Virus record (IMG/VR): IMGVR_UViG_3300031221_000001
Location: 1-64,000 of that record
Direction: 5' to 3' (one strand)
DNA: 64,000 bases
Origin: a virus
Every line of letters begins with the position of its first letter. Position 1 is the stretch's first letter. The translations under genes and the position numbers were made by a program. This document shows positions 47,968-57,263 of this stretch, one piece after another. The notes under the pieces were generated by a model. The model saw nothing but the letters and a program-made list of their open reading frames with translations, made no database searches and was not told the origin of the DNA.

Positions 47968-48735
47968 ATGATTGATCTTCAAATAGACACTAGAGCTCTT
48001 TCAGAAGAGTTCAGCATGACACAGCAAGACGTTGATGGAATGTCTGAGTTCGTTGTCGACGAAGTGACTGCTGCATTTGCTAGAAAGTGGGACAATCAAG
48101 CAAAAACAAACTTAAACAGCACTAGAGAGCAGTATAGAAACGCTCTTCAAGTAAGTAAAAGAGGTAGATTTACAGGAGTGGTGTCATTGAATCCTGCAGT
48201 ATGGATAGCCAATGCATTAGAGATGGGAGCTAGTTCATATGATATGAAAACAGGACTTCTCAACTCATCTAAGGTAAAATATACCAGTAAAGGAAAGCCT
48301 TACATAACGGTACCTTTTAGATTTGCGACTGCAGGATCTGTTGGAGAAAGCTCTTTGTTCGCAGGAGTAATGCCAACAACGATCTCAAATCAAGTTCAAC
48401 AGGCACCGCCAAAATCTAGCTTAAAGATGGAGCAAATTCCATCACAATATCACATGCCTAAAAGTGCTTCGTTGAGAAATAGACTAAGAAGTAGAGGATT
48501 TTCTCAAATGGAAAGAAACACTAAAGTGACTTCAATTTATGAAGGACTTCAAAGAAACAGTAAAGGGTCTGGGTATGTAATGTTCAGAAGAGTAAGTTTA
48601 AACAGTGATGCAGATAGATTTATTCATCCAGGATTTGAACCTAGAATGTTGGCTGATAAGGCATTAAACAATATGAACGTCCCACAAGTAGTAGACGTAG
48701 CAATAGACAACTACTTAGCAAATTTAGGAATGTAA
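47968..48735 (+). CDS. tail-completion-type protein, 255 aa
   Basis: The N-terminal helical region with DEVTAAFARKWDNQAKTNLN resembles HK97 gp10-like/minor tail proteins, as does the tail-end WIANALEMGASSYDMKTGLL and YITVPFRFAT. The C-terminal GFEPRMLADKALNNMN is typical of this group (phage tail completion, Mu gpG-like). It overlaps the next gene by one base. Confidence 0.6.
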   Translation: MIDLQIDTRALSEEFSMTQQDVDGMSEFVVDEVTAAFARKWDNQAKTNLNSTREQYRNALQVSKRGRFTGVVSLNPAVWIANALEMGASSYDMKTGLLNSSKVKYTSKGKPYITVPFRFATAGSVGESSLFAGVMPTTISNQVQQAPPKSSLKMEQIPSQYHMPKSASLRNRLRSRGFSQMERNTKVTSIYEGLQRNSKGSGYVMFRRVSLNSDADRFIHPGFEPRMLADKALNNMNVPQVVDVAIDNYLANLGM

Positions 48736-49409
48736 TGGCAATAATGATACCAGAGCTAGTGTTGTTCAATATCGTGAACAATCTAGTCGAATATTTAGGA
48801 ACCAATTTTACAGAAGAATCTGATGAAACTAAAACGTTTTTACACAGAATCTTTAAGGGAAGTGTGCACGACAAAAAAGATTACTACGATCAAGCAGTAG
48901 CGTTGTTTACTAGAAAAAATGACAACCCGAGAAGTGTAAGAACTAGGCTGTTTTTTGATGCAGAAAGAGCTAAAATACCGACCGTCCACATAACAATGCC
49001 TGCAGACAGTAATGGAGAAGACTCGATTGGAGTAGGAGAGAGCGGAATGCCAGAATCTATGTATGAAGACAGCACTTCTCTAACCCCAAGTTACGAAAGA
49101 AGATTTGACACAACATTTCAGATCATATGTACTTCAGACAACCATTCAGAGGTGTTAATAATGTATCACGCAATTCGTGCAGGGCTGATTAGCATATTCG
49201 ACACAATAAGCTTATCAGGTCTTGAAAATGCAAAAATTAGTGGTCAAGAACTCAGAATTAAATCGGACCTTGTGCCAGAAAACATATTTATGAGGGGGAT
49301 AGGAATAGCGTCCTCTTATGAAGTTAAGGTTCCTAGATTGTGGAGTGAACAGAAAATCGTAGATCTCTTCATATGTCCAGATCAACCTAAAATTAAATTA
49401 GATGAGTAA
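48735..49409 (+). CDS. neck or tail-terminator protein, 224 aa
   Basis: A mixed alpha/beta protein with RRFDTTFQIICTSDNHSEVL and MYHAIRAGLISIFDTISLSG, reminiscent of tail terminators that cap the tube. Gene order (tail completion, this gene, sheath) fits a terminator or joining protein. The family is not certain. Confidence 0.5.
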   Translation: MAIMIPELVLFNIVNNLVEYLGTNFTEESDETKTFLHRIFKGSVHDKKDYYDQAVALFTRKNDNPRSVRTRLFFDAERAKIPTVHITMPADSNGEDSIGVGESGMPESMYEDSTSLTPSYERRFDTTFQIICTSDNHSEVLIMYHAIRAGLISIFDTISLSGLENAKISGQELRIKSDLVPENIFMRGIGIASSYEVKVPRLWSEQKIVDLFICPDQPKIKLDE

Positions 49410-49605
49410 GAAAATTAAAAAAGTAACAGCAAAGCAGTTTTCGTCAATGATAGGAATATCTAATAGAGGGAAGTTTTACGTAAACAAAATGCTATCGAAC
49501 GAAAAAGCGTCACTCAAAGAGTGGTCAAATACATTTATTAAAATTGGTTTAATCGAAAAGGAGCCTTCAATAGTAACTAATCAAAGCTCCAATAACAACA
49601 AATAA
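49402..49605 (+). CDS. small basic hypothetical protein, 67 aa
   Basis: Basic and helical, with KVTAKQFSSMIGISNRGKFY and MLSNEKASLKEWSNTFIKIG, somewhat like a short helix-turn-helix. It overlaps the neck gene by eight bases and precedes the sheath gene by two. The function is unknown. Confidence 0.5.
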   Translation: MSKKIKKVTAKQFSSMIGISNRGKFYVNKMLSNEKASLKEWSNTFIKIGLIEKEPSIVTNQSSNNNK

Positions 49606-49607
49606 AC

Positions 49608-51236
49608 ATGGCAACAGAGTTCAACTTTAACGGTCAATTAATTAAGCTACCAGGTGCATATGCCGAAATCAAATCTGGAATCAACAATGCTCCTTTAGCA
49701 TTTTCTTATGGAAATGTTTTAGTGATCGACACAGACTCAAGCAATGAGTTTGGAGGAGGTTCTGGAATTAATGGAGAGAGTGCTGAAGGGCAAGATTCAA
49801 TCTATACCTTCGACAATGTAAGAGACGTTCGACAATTTTTAGGAGGTGGCGAATTGTGGGACAATGTAGGACCCTTATTTCGACCTTTTGGCTCTGGATC
49901 TCAAGGAGTCAGTAACTTAATCTACATTAGAGCATTAACTACTGTAGCAGCTACATTGGAATTGACACTAGAGAACGGAGCATTAACGTTTGCCGCAAAG
50001 CATGAAGGCCTTGTAGGAAACGGAGTGGAAGTCGATGATGAATTAATTAAGGGATTTGCAGTAACCGTTGAAGCAGGAACATTAAGTACTGACAAATTTA
50101 GATTAAGATTCTGGAGAGGAACTTTTACAGGAAACGCACAAGATGGTCGCTCATATAACGGACTGTCTCAAGAGCAGTCTAGACCAAGATTACTTGCAAC
50201 ATCACCTGAGGTAGCAACGATTCAAGAGATAATCGACTGGGCTGAAGCGAATTTTGATTTCAACAATCACTTTTTGCTAACAGGCAACACAATTTCAAAT
50301 ACTGGAGAGATCGTATCTGGAGATCTAACGTCACTAGCTGGAAACAACTTATTTAGCGGAGGAACTCAAACAAGCGCTCCAGCAGACATGGATGCAGTTT
50401 TAGATGCAATTACCAAACTAGATTATACTCACATCTACAGTCTAGAAAGCGGAATAGACGCTTTAGGAGTCAACAACTTTAAAATATTATCTCACTTAGA
50501 GAGTGAAGCTAGATATGAAAAATTCCTAGTAGTTGCTGGAGGTGAAGACAAAGACACATTCCAATCGCAAAGTATCGCTTCTGCAACAGCATTTAACAGT
50601 CAAAAAGTGATACTTTGTCACGGAGGATGTTACGATAGAGGAATTTCTGGAACTGCTGGATTGAGAAAGAAAAATGCAAGATATCATGCAGCGTACATTA
50701 TTGGAAGAGTTGCAGGATTGCCACCACAAACTCCACCAACATTCAAAGGACTAGGATATTTAGGAGAGTTGCACAAAATGACGGACAGTGAAAGAGAGCT
50801 TGCACTAGATGCGGGAGTGATCACTACTTATTTAGACGATGAAATAGGATCCTCTGTCATCACTCAAGGGGTTAACACACTGCAGAAGAATGACAATTTA
50901 GTCAATGAGGATGGCACGTCATATTCTTGGCAATTAATGAGAATTGCTGCTCAGTTGAACAAAGAAATAGTAATCAACGCTAAAGTTCAACTTTTAGGAA
51001 ACCAAAACGAAGGACCTAATAGAGCAACACTTTCTCCAGAAGTAGTTCAAGAGTGGGTTAGAGGTTTCTTGAAAAACAAGACTGCAAGGGCAACAGAAGA
51101 CGATCTAATCTTATCATCACAAGATGTGACTGTAACGATAGATCAAGATGCATACTGCATTAATTATGCATTTGTGCCAAACTTTGAAGTAAATAAACTA
51201 TTTTTCACTGGATTAATTTTAGATCCAAACATATAA
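49608..51236 (+). CDS. contractile tail sheath protein
   Basis: 542 aa. The N-terminal FNGQLIKLPGAYAEIKSG and the C-terminal YCINYAFVPNFEVNKLFFTG are characteristic of phage tail sheath proteins. The central part has FLVVAGGEDKDTFQSQSIAS and RVAGLPPQTPPTFKGLGYLG. The sheath polymerises around the tube and contracts on adsorption, so the phage is a myovirus. The tube gene follows ten bases later. Confidence 0.88.
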   Translation: MATEFNFNGQLIKLPGAYAEIKSGINNAPLAFSYGNVLVIDTDSSNEFGGGSGINGESAEGQDSIYTFDNVRDVRQFLGGGELWDNVGPLFRPFGSGSQGVSNLIYIRALTTVAATLELTLENGALTFAAKHEGLVGNGVEVDDELIKGFAVTVEAGTLSTDKFRLRFWRGTFTGNAQDGRSYNGLSQEQSRPRLLATSPEVATIQEIIDWAEANFDFNNHFLLTGNTISNTGEIVSGDLTSLAGNNLFSGGTQTSAPADMDAVLDAITKLDYTHIYSLESGIDALGVNNFKILSHLESEARYEKFLVVAGGEDKDTFQSQSIASATAFNSQKVILCHGGCYDRGISGTAGLRKKNARYHAAYIIGRVAGLPPQTPPTFKGLGYLGELHKMTDSERELALDAGVITTYLDDEIGSSVITQGVNTLQKNDNLVNEDGTSYSWQLMRIAAQLNKEIVINAKVQLLGNQNEGPNRATLSPEVVQEWVRGFLKNKTARATEDDLILSSQDVTVTIDQDAYCINYAFVPNFEVNKLFFTGLILDPNI

Positions 51237-51245
51237 TCAACAATC

Positions 51246-51725
51246 ATGGCAGATAAAGTATTGACAGCTCCATTGGCATTAATTAAAGTTAATGGAGTCA
51301 CCATAGGAAAGATGAAGAACTTGAGAATCACAGAAACCTTCAGAAGAGGTAGAGTTAGTGGCATCGGTGAAGTTGTAGCTTCTGAAGTTCCTGTATTGGA
51401 ATTTAACGGAACCGTAACTTCAGAATTCTATGAAATAGATTTCTCGACAACAGGAATTCCAGATGCAATTAAAAGAAAAGCTACCTCTGTTCAAGGATTT
51501 ATTGACAACATTCTTCTTCAAGAAGAGGGAGTTAATATAGTGATCTTTAAGAAAGTTACAGACTTTACAGATCCTCAAACAGGACTGTTGAGAGCTAAAC
51601 TTAAAGAGCATGCGACGATAACTAGAGCATTCATCGATAGAGAAGGAATGGATGTTTCTGAAGGACAAATCAGTGGACATAACCAGGACTTCACTTATCT
51701 AGATCCAATTCTATCTAGCTTATAA
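51246..51725 (+). CDS. tail tube protein
   Basis: 159 aa, a beta-rich protein with IKVNGVTIGKMKNLRITETF, GEVVASEVPVLEFNGTVTSE and a C-terminal ISGHNQDF. Size and location directly behind the sheath fit the tube subunit of contractile tails, which shares the Hcp-like fold. Similarity is by pattern and gene order. Confidence 0.75.
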   Translation: MADKVLTAPLALIKVNGVTIGKMKNLRITETFRRGRVSGIGEVVASEVPVLEFNGTVTSEFYEIDFSTTGIPDAIKRKATSVQGFIDNILLQEEGVNIVIFKKVTDFTDPQTGLLRAKLKEHATITRAFIDREGMDVSEGQISGHNQDFTYLDPILSSL

Positions 51726-51747
51726 ATTAATTGCAAAACCGTATAAA

Positions 51748-52137
51748 ATGGAAAGCTTAAAAAGAGCCCTAACGTTCAACGTTAAAGGAAATCAGTACAA
51801 CATTAAAACTCCAACGTCAGGACAGTTATGGGATGTGGAAGAAATGAAAGCATTATTGACTAACGGTCAATACGGAAACGTATTGAATCACAGAACGTAT
51901 TGGTCTGAGTATAACTTAGACAACGTAGACATGTTTGCTTATATCTCAGTATTGTGCCCACAAGTGATTAAAGACTTAGAGGTAGAGACGTGGAAAGACT
52001 TAGATCCTTTCGACTTGGCAGAGTTGAAGAACGCATACAAAAAACAATTTCTTCCGTGGTATAATGAGTTTACTAAAATGCTGAAATCTGTAGAAAAGCA
52101 AAACGTAGACTCTCCTGATGAAAAATCTGATAAATAA
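51748..52137 (+). CDS. tail assembly chaperone-like protein, 129 aa
   Basis: The N-terminus NVKGNQYNIKTPTSGQLWDV and helical body (WKDLDPFDLAELKNAYKKQF) resemble tail assembly chaperones placed between tube and tape measure. Its 3' end overlaps the next frame by 20 bases in the +1 frame, a common place for programmed frameshifting, although a separate ATG is available there. The leader ACCGTATAAA precedes the start. Confidence 0.6.
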   Translation: MESLKRALTFNVKGNQYNIKTPTSGQLWDVEEMKALLTNGQYGNVLNHRTYWSEYNLDNVDMFAYISVLCPQVIKDLEVETWKDLDPFDLAELKNAYKKQFLPWYNEFTKMLKSVEKQNVDSPDEKSDK

Positions 52138-52585
52138 ACTATTTCGGGCACTATCGTCGACGAAAAGGCCTCTTGAAAAACATCAAGAGGTTTCTTCGTT
52201 AACGTTGATAGATCAGGCAAGAAGAGATGTCAAGCCTTCATACAATTCATCCAGTGACTTAAAAGAATTCATTACTCGATGGAACGCGATGTATCCGATA
52301 GACAGATGGTGGAGAGAGAAGTATAGAATCCCACTGAACAGTCCAGAACATAGAAGGGCTGTGGTGCTAGATATGAAATTAGATTGGGAAGAAGACTTAC
52401 TGTACAGACAAGTCAAAACTGAAATAGGTACACAAAGTAAAACAAAATACGTTCCAGGTCGAGGAGCGTGGTTAAAAAAGCGTGAAATTGAAAAGCCAAC
52501 AGACGATCAGGTTAACGATATGTTCGATGGTTTAGATTTATCTAGAATTGAAGGAGGTGAAGATTCTTCAGAAATAATAGTATAG
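52118..52585 (+). CDS. second tail assembly chaperone-like protein, 155 aa
   Basis: A basic protein with WNAMYPIDRWWREKYRIPLN and MKLDWEEDLLYRQVKTEIGT, ending in an acidic tail. It overlaps the preceding gene by 20 bases. In many phages this pair is made as a short and a frameshifted long form. Here an ATG at 52118 allows independent translation, so either mode is possible. Confidence 0.55.
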   Translation: MKNLINKLFRALSSTKRPLEKHQEVSSLTLIDQARRDVKPSYNSSSDLKEFITRWNAMYPIDRWWREKYRIPLNSPEHRRAVVLDMKLDWEEDLLYRQVKTEIGTQSKTKYVPGRGAWLKKREIEKPTDDQVNDMFDGLDLSRIEGGEDSSEIIV

Positions 52586-52586
52586 C

Positions 52587-54317
52587 ATGTCCCAGTCTAG
52601 GAGAGAAATAGTATTTAATGCAAGAGATAACGGAGTAGGTGACTTTATGTCAAAGCTTCGTCAATCGGCAAATGAGTTAGGTAGAGACTTGATTAGAGAG
52701 TCGATGCAAAACTCTAGTAGTGCTCAAGAAGCAGTTAAGTATTACGAACAACAAGTTCGATTGCTTGAGAAAAAAACTCGACTAGAGCAGAAAAGTACTA
52801 GAGCGTCTCTAGACAGCAGATACAACAATCTACTAGGAAAGGATGGTGCCAATCAATCCAAATTAAGTAGCGACTACAAAGATCAAATTTCAGACCTACA
52901 AAGAAGTACTCGAGAAGACACAATTCAGCTCGACTTACTTAGAGAACTGATTGATACAGTCAAGTTGACCTCAAACGAAGAAGTTCGTTCAGACAACAAA
53001 AACTCTACAAGAGAACAAAGTAGTGCTGAAAGAAGTAGATTAGCTTCAGACGTAGGTCCAGAAGCGACTGATCTAGCAGATCAGCTTTCTGAAGAAGGTG
53101 GCGGAGGATCTGGCGGAGGATCTGGCGGTAAGAGATCGAGACTCTCAGGACTTAATGTAGGATCGTTAATGAAAAAGGTTGCTACTTCAGGAGATTCAGT
53201 TGGTGCAGTCAACAGTGTCTTAGAACAGGCCAATGACATGGAGATCATGGGTACTGGATTGGGAATTCTAACTGGAGTGATAGGAACTAGTGTCGCTGCA
53301 TTAAATATTCGTGCGCAAAGAGAGAAGTCAGCAGAAATGATGTCAGCTCTTTCTGGACTATCAATAGATTCAATACTTGATCAAGGAATTGGAGGTACAG
53401 AGTTTGGGGGATACGGAGCAGGCACCTTAGGAGTGTCGAGAGAAGATTTCTTATCAAACAACATTCCAAGTACAATTAGAGCGTTAGGAACTAGTAGAAA
53501 TGCTGGAAGAAGTGCTGTTCAATCATTAGAAGTTCAAAAAGGATTCGGAGTAGATCAGTCTACTGTAGGAACGCTGGATAGATTAAGTAGGGTGATGGAA
53601 GGCGTTGCAGGATCTCAAGCATTGGCTTCTAAAGTGTACAGCAGTATGTACGGAACAGGAGCTCTTGGCCAGAACAATAATGATATGGCTAGAATGCAAG
53701 ACATTATGCAAGGATTCGCGTCATTTCAAGAGGGACAATTTATGCGATCTGGAACTGTTGACGGAACAACTACGCTAGGACTAATGCGGTCTCTACAAAA
53801 TCTTGGAGGAAACTTTCAAAGAGACGACTATGCGTTCGATACAATAAACCGACTAAATTCTGGACTGTCACAAGGAGGATCTCCAGAATCTAATGCAATA
53901 AAATTTGACGTTTTAAGAAGGCAAAATCCAAACAAAAGCTTTTTTGAGCTTCAAATGGAAATGGAAAAAGGTGTCAACTCAAAAGGATATCTTAGTGGGA
54001 TGTTTGATTATGTCAAGAATACTGGAGGAGATGTTAATAGTCAATCAATGCTATTTGATCAACTGACTGGAGGATCTATGAGAAAGAAAGATATTTTCGA
54101 CTTAATTTCTGGGAAAACTAGCCTAGATCAAATTAATACTGAAGGAGATGCTAGAGATCCTAGCATTCAACAAAGAGCAGCTAGTGCCAGTTCTGGAGCT
54201 CAGGCCGAACTATTGAATTTCACAGAATCGTTTAAGGACGTAATGGAGCCTGTTGGAGAACAAATTGAAGAACTAATCAAATTGGTTGGTGAAATGAATA
54301 GAAAAATAGACCTATAA
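52587..54317 (+). CDS. tail tape measure protein (short type)
   Basis: 576 aa. The N-terminal 200 residues are coiled coil (AVKYYEQQVRLLEKKTRLEQ), then a Gly-Ser linker (EEGGGGSGGGSGGKRSR). A hydrophobic Gly/Ala-rich stretch follows (MGTGLGILTGVIGTSVAALN, about 212-232), typical of tape-measure membrane segments, with a helical remainder. Position between assembly chaperones and hub supports it. The size would imply a rather short tail. Confidence 0.65.
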   Translation: MSQSRREIVFNARDNGVGDFMSKLRQSANELGRDLIRESMQNSSSAQEAVKYYEQQVRLLEKKTRLEQKSTRASLDSRYNNLLGKDGANQSKLSSDYKDQISDLQRSTREDTIQLDLLRELIDTVKLTSNEEVRSDNKNSTREQSSAERSRLASDVGPEATDLADQLSEEGGGGSGGGSGGKRSRLSGLNVGSLMKKVATSGDSVGAVNSVLEQANDMEIMGTGLGILTGVIGTSVAALNIRAQREKSAEMMSALSGLSIDSILDQGIGGTEFGGYGAGTLGVSREDFLSNNIPSTIRALGTSRNAGRSAVQSLEVQKGFGVDQSTVGTLDRLSRVMEGVAGSQALASKVYSSMYGTGALGQNNNDMARMQDIMQGFASFQEGQFMRSGTVDGTTTLGLMRSLQNLGGNFQRDDYAFDTINRLNSGLSQGGSPESNAIKFDVLRRQNPNKSFFELQMEMEKGVNSKGYLSGMFDYVKNTGGDVNSQSMLFDQLTGGSMRKKDIFDLISGKTSLDQINTEGDARDPSIQQRAASASSGAQAELLNFTESFKDVMEPVGEQIEELIKLVGEMNRKIDL

Positions 54318-57263
54318 ATGAAATCGGTACTAGGACAATTAGTAAACAATCAAGCTATTCGAGGAAACGATAGTGCAGGATCTGGGAGGTTCGGTAGTAG
54401 TAGGAAAAGGAACATTGATGGCAAGTGGATAAATATACCACAAGGACATCAGGGATTGGATATAATCACTTTTCCTGGACAAGCGATAAAAAGTCCTATC
54501 AGTGGAAAAATTGTAAAAGTTGGGAAAGCATATTCAGACGATTCAAGATTTGACACACTTCACATTCAAGGAGATGAGGAATGTTACAGCGGAATTAGGT
54601 GCAAATTACTATACATATCTTCATCAGTGTCAGGAATACTGAATAAAACCGTTACTAGAGGCGAAGTAATAGGAGTTGCTCAGAACATAAGCGTAAAATA
54701 CAAAGGAGCGACGAATCACTTACATTTAGAGGTGTTTTTCAATGGACTGATTCAAGATCCAACTAGTCTTTTTGGTCCAGAAAGTTGTGACGCTATCGAC
54801 AATTCAATAGCAATCTCAGAAGTTGCGAATTTATTGAATCAAGAAAACACACAATTCACTGCAGTAGAATACATACACCACATAGATCAGCCAGCGCAAA
54901 TTGAAGACTTATTATCTCAAGAAGAATTTCAAAAAGTCTCTTTAGATAAAAATCAACTATTGCAGATTAGATATGAGGGAAGAACTAATCACCGAAGACT
55001 GTATGAAGGCCTCTCAATAACTGAAAAGAAAAAGTACAATAAAGGTTCAACAGAATACAGCCCTTCTGCGAACTATCCAATAGTACAAGGAACTACAATT
55101 TTCATTCCAGTAAAGTCTGTTACGATTCAGAGCGCTTATGAAAGCAACATTACGGTGACGAAAACCGTCTCCACAAAGTATTTCGCGCCAATCCTTAGAG
55201 AACTGACAAACGATCCAGGATTTGTGCCAGGATCTAAGAATAGAGGAGTAGATGCAAAGGACATTAGGCCTCAACTAACAGTTTGGTTATGGTCAAGAAC
55301 TAAGTACTTAGAGAGTGGAGGAGATGATGGATTCGTTGATCTTACAAAAGACATTGTATCGTGCAATACAGGGAATACAATGGTCGATGGAGGCAACTTT
55401 ACCATAAACCTTGCTCCAGTAATTACTAGGCTAATTGAAGAGCAAGATTCAGAAGGAAATTCTAGAAGCTATTGGAAGAAGATCGACAGCGATCACTACT
55501 CAGATCAAGATTCGTCTGACAGCGTATCTCTAGGTCATATAAATAGAGAAAGAGCTTTCACATCAAACACAATAGGTTCTGAGTACGTTAGAAACGATCT
55601 GTATTACGAGAAAATTATTCAACAAAACGATTTAGTTTTTATCTCTTTTGAGAAATTAAAGATTGAAGGAAATGATATTTTAAACTCAGTTGGTGGTAAG
55701 TGGTACGATATGATTGGACTAGTTGACATTGTAACTAGACAAGATACAGCATCGACTTCAGATGCAACGATGTCTATTAGAGGGAGAGATTTATTCAAAG
55801 TGCTTCAAGACGACAATAGCTACTTCAATCCATACAGTATTGGACACGTAAATAGCTTGTATGGAGGAGAGTTGGGATCTCGATTTCTTCAAGGAGAGTT
55901 CAAAGAGATTTCAGCAATCATTCCGAGATCAATTAGAGACTCGATTGAATTCATTTTTCACAGAATAGCTTCAATTGGATATGTTCCGAATGATATTTTT
56001 AAAGACTTTACAAACAAAACCCAAACAACAAAGACCGTAAAAGGTGAAGACAAAAACGTAGAGAAGCAGGTTAAAGGAGTTTGGCAGTTGTTCAAAGTAT
56101 TTATCGATCAATCGATTCAAGATTTAAAGGTAATTGATGACAGTGTTGCAAATCCTAACGGATCTGTGTTGCAAATAATTAGAAAAATTTGTCAACAAGA
56201 ATTTGTAGAATTTTTCGGTGACACCTATGGCGATAAATACTATTTGACTTGTAGAAAGCCTCCATTTACATTTGATGCAGTCAGTCAAGCAGTTTGGAAC
56301 TTAGATACAGTAGACGAAGACTTTTCTTCATTCCAACAAGAGCAGCAAACTCCTGTAGGTCAAGCGACTACGCAACAAAAAAATCGATACGCTCAGAGAG
56401 AGGTTAGAAAACAGAAAGAGGTTGATGCAAGACAGAATACAAACGACATAGTAATTGACGACAACAATGACACAGCATTTGCTGTTCAAGGACTAGACGA
56501 AGCCGTAGTTACTGTTTCGGAGAACTATCCAAGAGTAATTAATATCAATGAAGACGACATTCACACATCAAATTTACAGTTCACTAACGAATATTATGCA
56601 TGGTACAAACTAACAGATAAGGGGAATTTTGCTGGCAATGCTGTAAATTTAGGACACGTTCCAGCGATATATTTTGACGAATACGCTCAGATTTTTGGAA
56701 ACAGAATGCTAGATGTGACAAACAATTACAGCAACTATAACTTTTTTGATCACAAAGAAGGCGAGAGAGAAGCAGACTTGTACGCTGAACAGGCATCTCA
56801 ACTACTATCGTTTCTAGTAGAATCCAACATATATCTACCATTCACAAGGCAAGGAACGATTACGATTAATGGGGACCGAAGAATCAAAAAAGGACATTGG
56901 ATATATTATAGGCCTACCAAAGAATTCTTTTATGTTACAGGAGTAGATCATTCAATTGCAATAAGTAAAGACAGTATTGATCGAACGACAAGATTGACGG
57001 TTGAGAGAGGGATGGTCAAATCTTACATTAGAAACAAGCCAGTCACAGTAACGGACAGATCAGGACAGGAAAGGCAGATTGACGTATCGTACTTCAATAT
57101 AGTGGATATTGAAAAGCTAAAGGACGGAATATATGACGTTGTGACTAAAGGATCAGCAAGTGAAAAGTTTGATTACAAAGCAAACATGTCTCTAAATGTA
57201 GATGTGATGGACTTCTTTTTACAGAAAAGACAATTTGAACAAAAGTATCAGTATGAAGACTAG
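54318..57263 (+). CDS. baseplate hub with N-terminal M23 peptidase domain, 981 aa
   Basis: Residues 25-160 form an M23 (LytM-type) zinc endopeptidase. H44 and D48 are in PQGHQGLDI, the GKIVKVGKAYSDDSRFDTLH region follows, and the HxH is at 134-136 in NHLHLEV. Residues about 260-980 are beta-rich hub sequence (IVSCNTGNTMVDGGNFTINL, DLVFISFEKLKIEG, MSIRGRDLFKVLQDDNSYFN), similar to gp27/gpD-like hubs of contractile tails. The enzyme would cut peptidoglycan cross-bridges during injection. Confidence 0.78.
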   Translation: MKSVLGQLVNNQAIRGNDSAGSGRFGSSRKRNIDGKWINIPQGHQGLDIITFPGQAIKSPISGKIVKVGKAYSDDSRFDTLHIQGDEECYSGIRCKLLYISSSVSGILNKTVTRGEVIGVAQNISVKYKGATNHLHLEVFFNGLIQDPTSLFGPESCDAIDNSIAISEVANLLNQENTQFTAVEYIHHIDQPAQIEDLLSQEEFQKVSLDKNQLLQIRYEGRTNHRRLYEGLSITEKKKYNKGSTEYSPSANYPIVQGTTIFIPVKSVTIQSAYESNITVTKTVSTKYFAPILRELTNDPGFVPGSKNRGVDAKDIRPQLTVWLWSRTKYLESGGDDGFVDLTKDIVSCNTGNTMVDGGNFTINLAPVITRLIEEQDSEGNSRSYWKKIDSDHYSDQDSSDSVSLGHINRERAFTSNTIGSEYVRNDLYYEKIIQQNDLVFISFEKLKIEGNDILNSVGGKWYDMIGLVDIVTRQDTASTSDATMSIRGRDLFKVLQDDNSYFNPYSIGHVNSLYGGELGSRFLQGEFKEISAIIPRSIRDSIEFIFHRIASIGYVPNDIFKDFTNKTQTTKTVKGEDKNVEKQVKGVWQLFKVFIDQSIQDLKVIDDSVANPNGSVLQIIRKICQQEFVEFFGDTYGDKYYLTCRKPPFTFDAVSQAVWNLDTVDEDFSSFQQEQQTPVGQATTQQKNRYAQREVRKQKEVDARQNTNDIVIDDNNDTAFAVQGLDEAVVTVSENYPRVININEDDIHTSNLQFTNEYYAWYKLTDKGNFAGNAVNLGHVPAIYFDEYAQIFGNRMLDVTNNYSNYNFFDHKEGEREADLYAEQASQLLSFLVESNIYLPFTRQGTITINGDRRIKKGHWIYYRPTKEFFYVTGVDHSIAISKDSIDRTTRLTVERGMVKSYIRNKPVTVTDRSGQERQIDVSYFNIVDIEKLKDGIYDVVTKGSASEKFDYKANMSLNVDVMDFFLQKRQFEQKYQYED

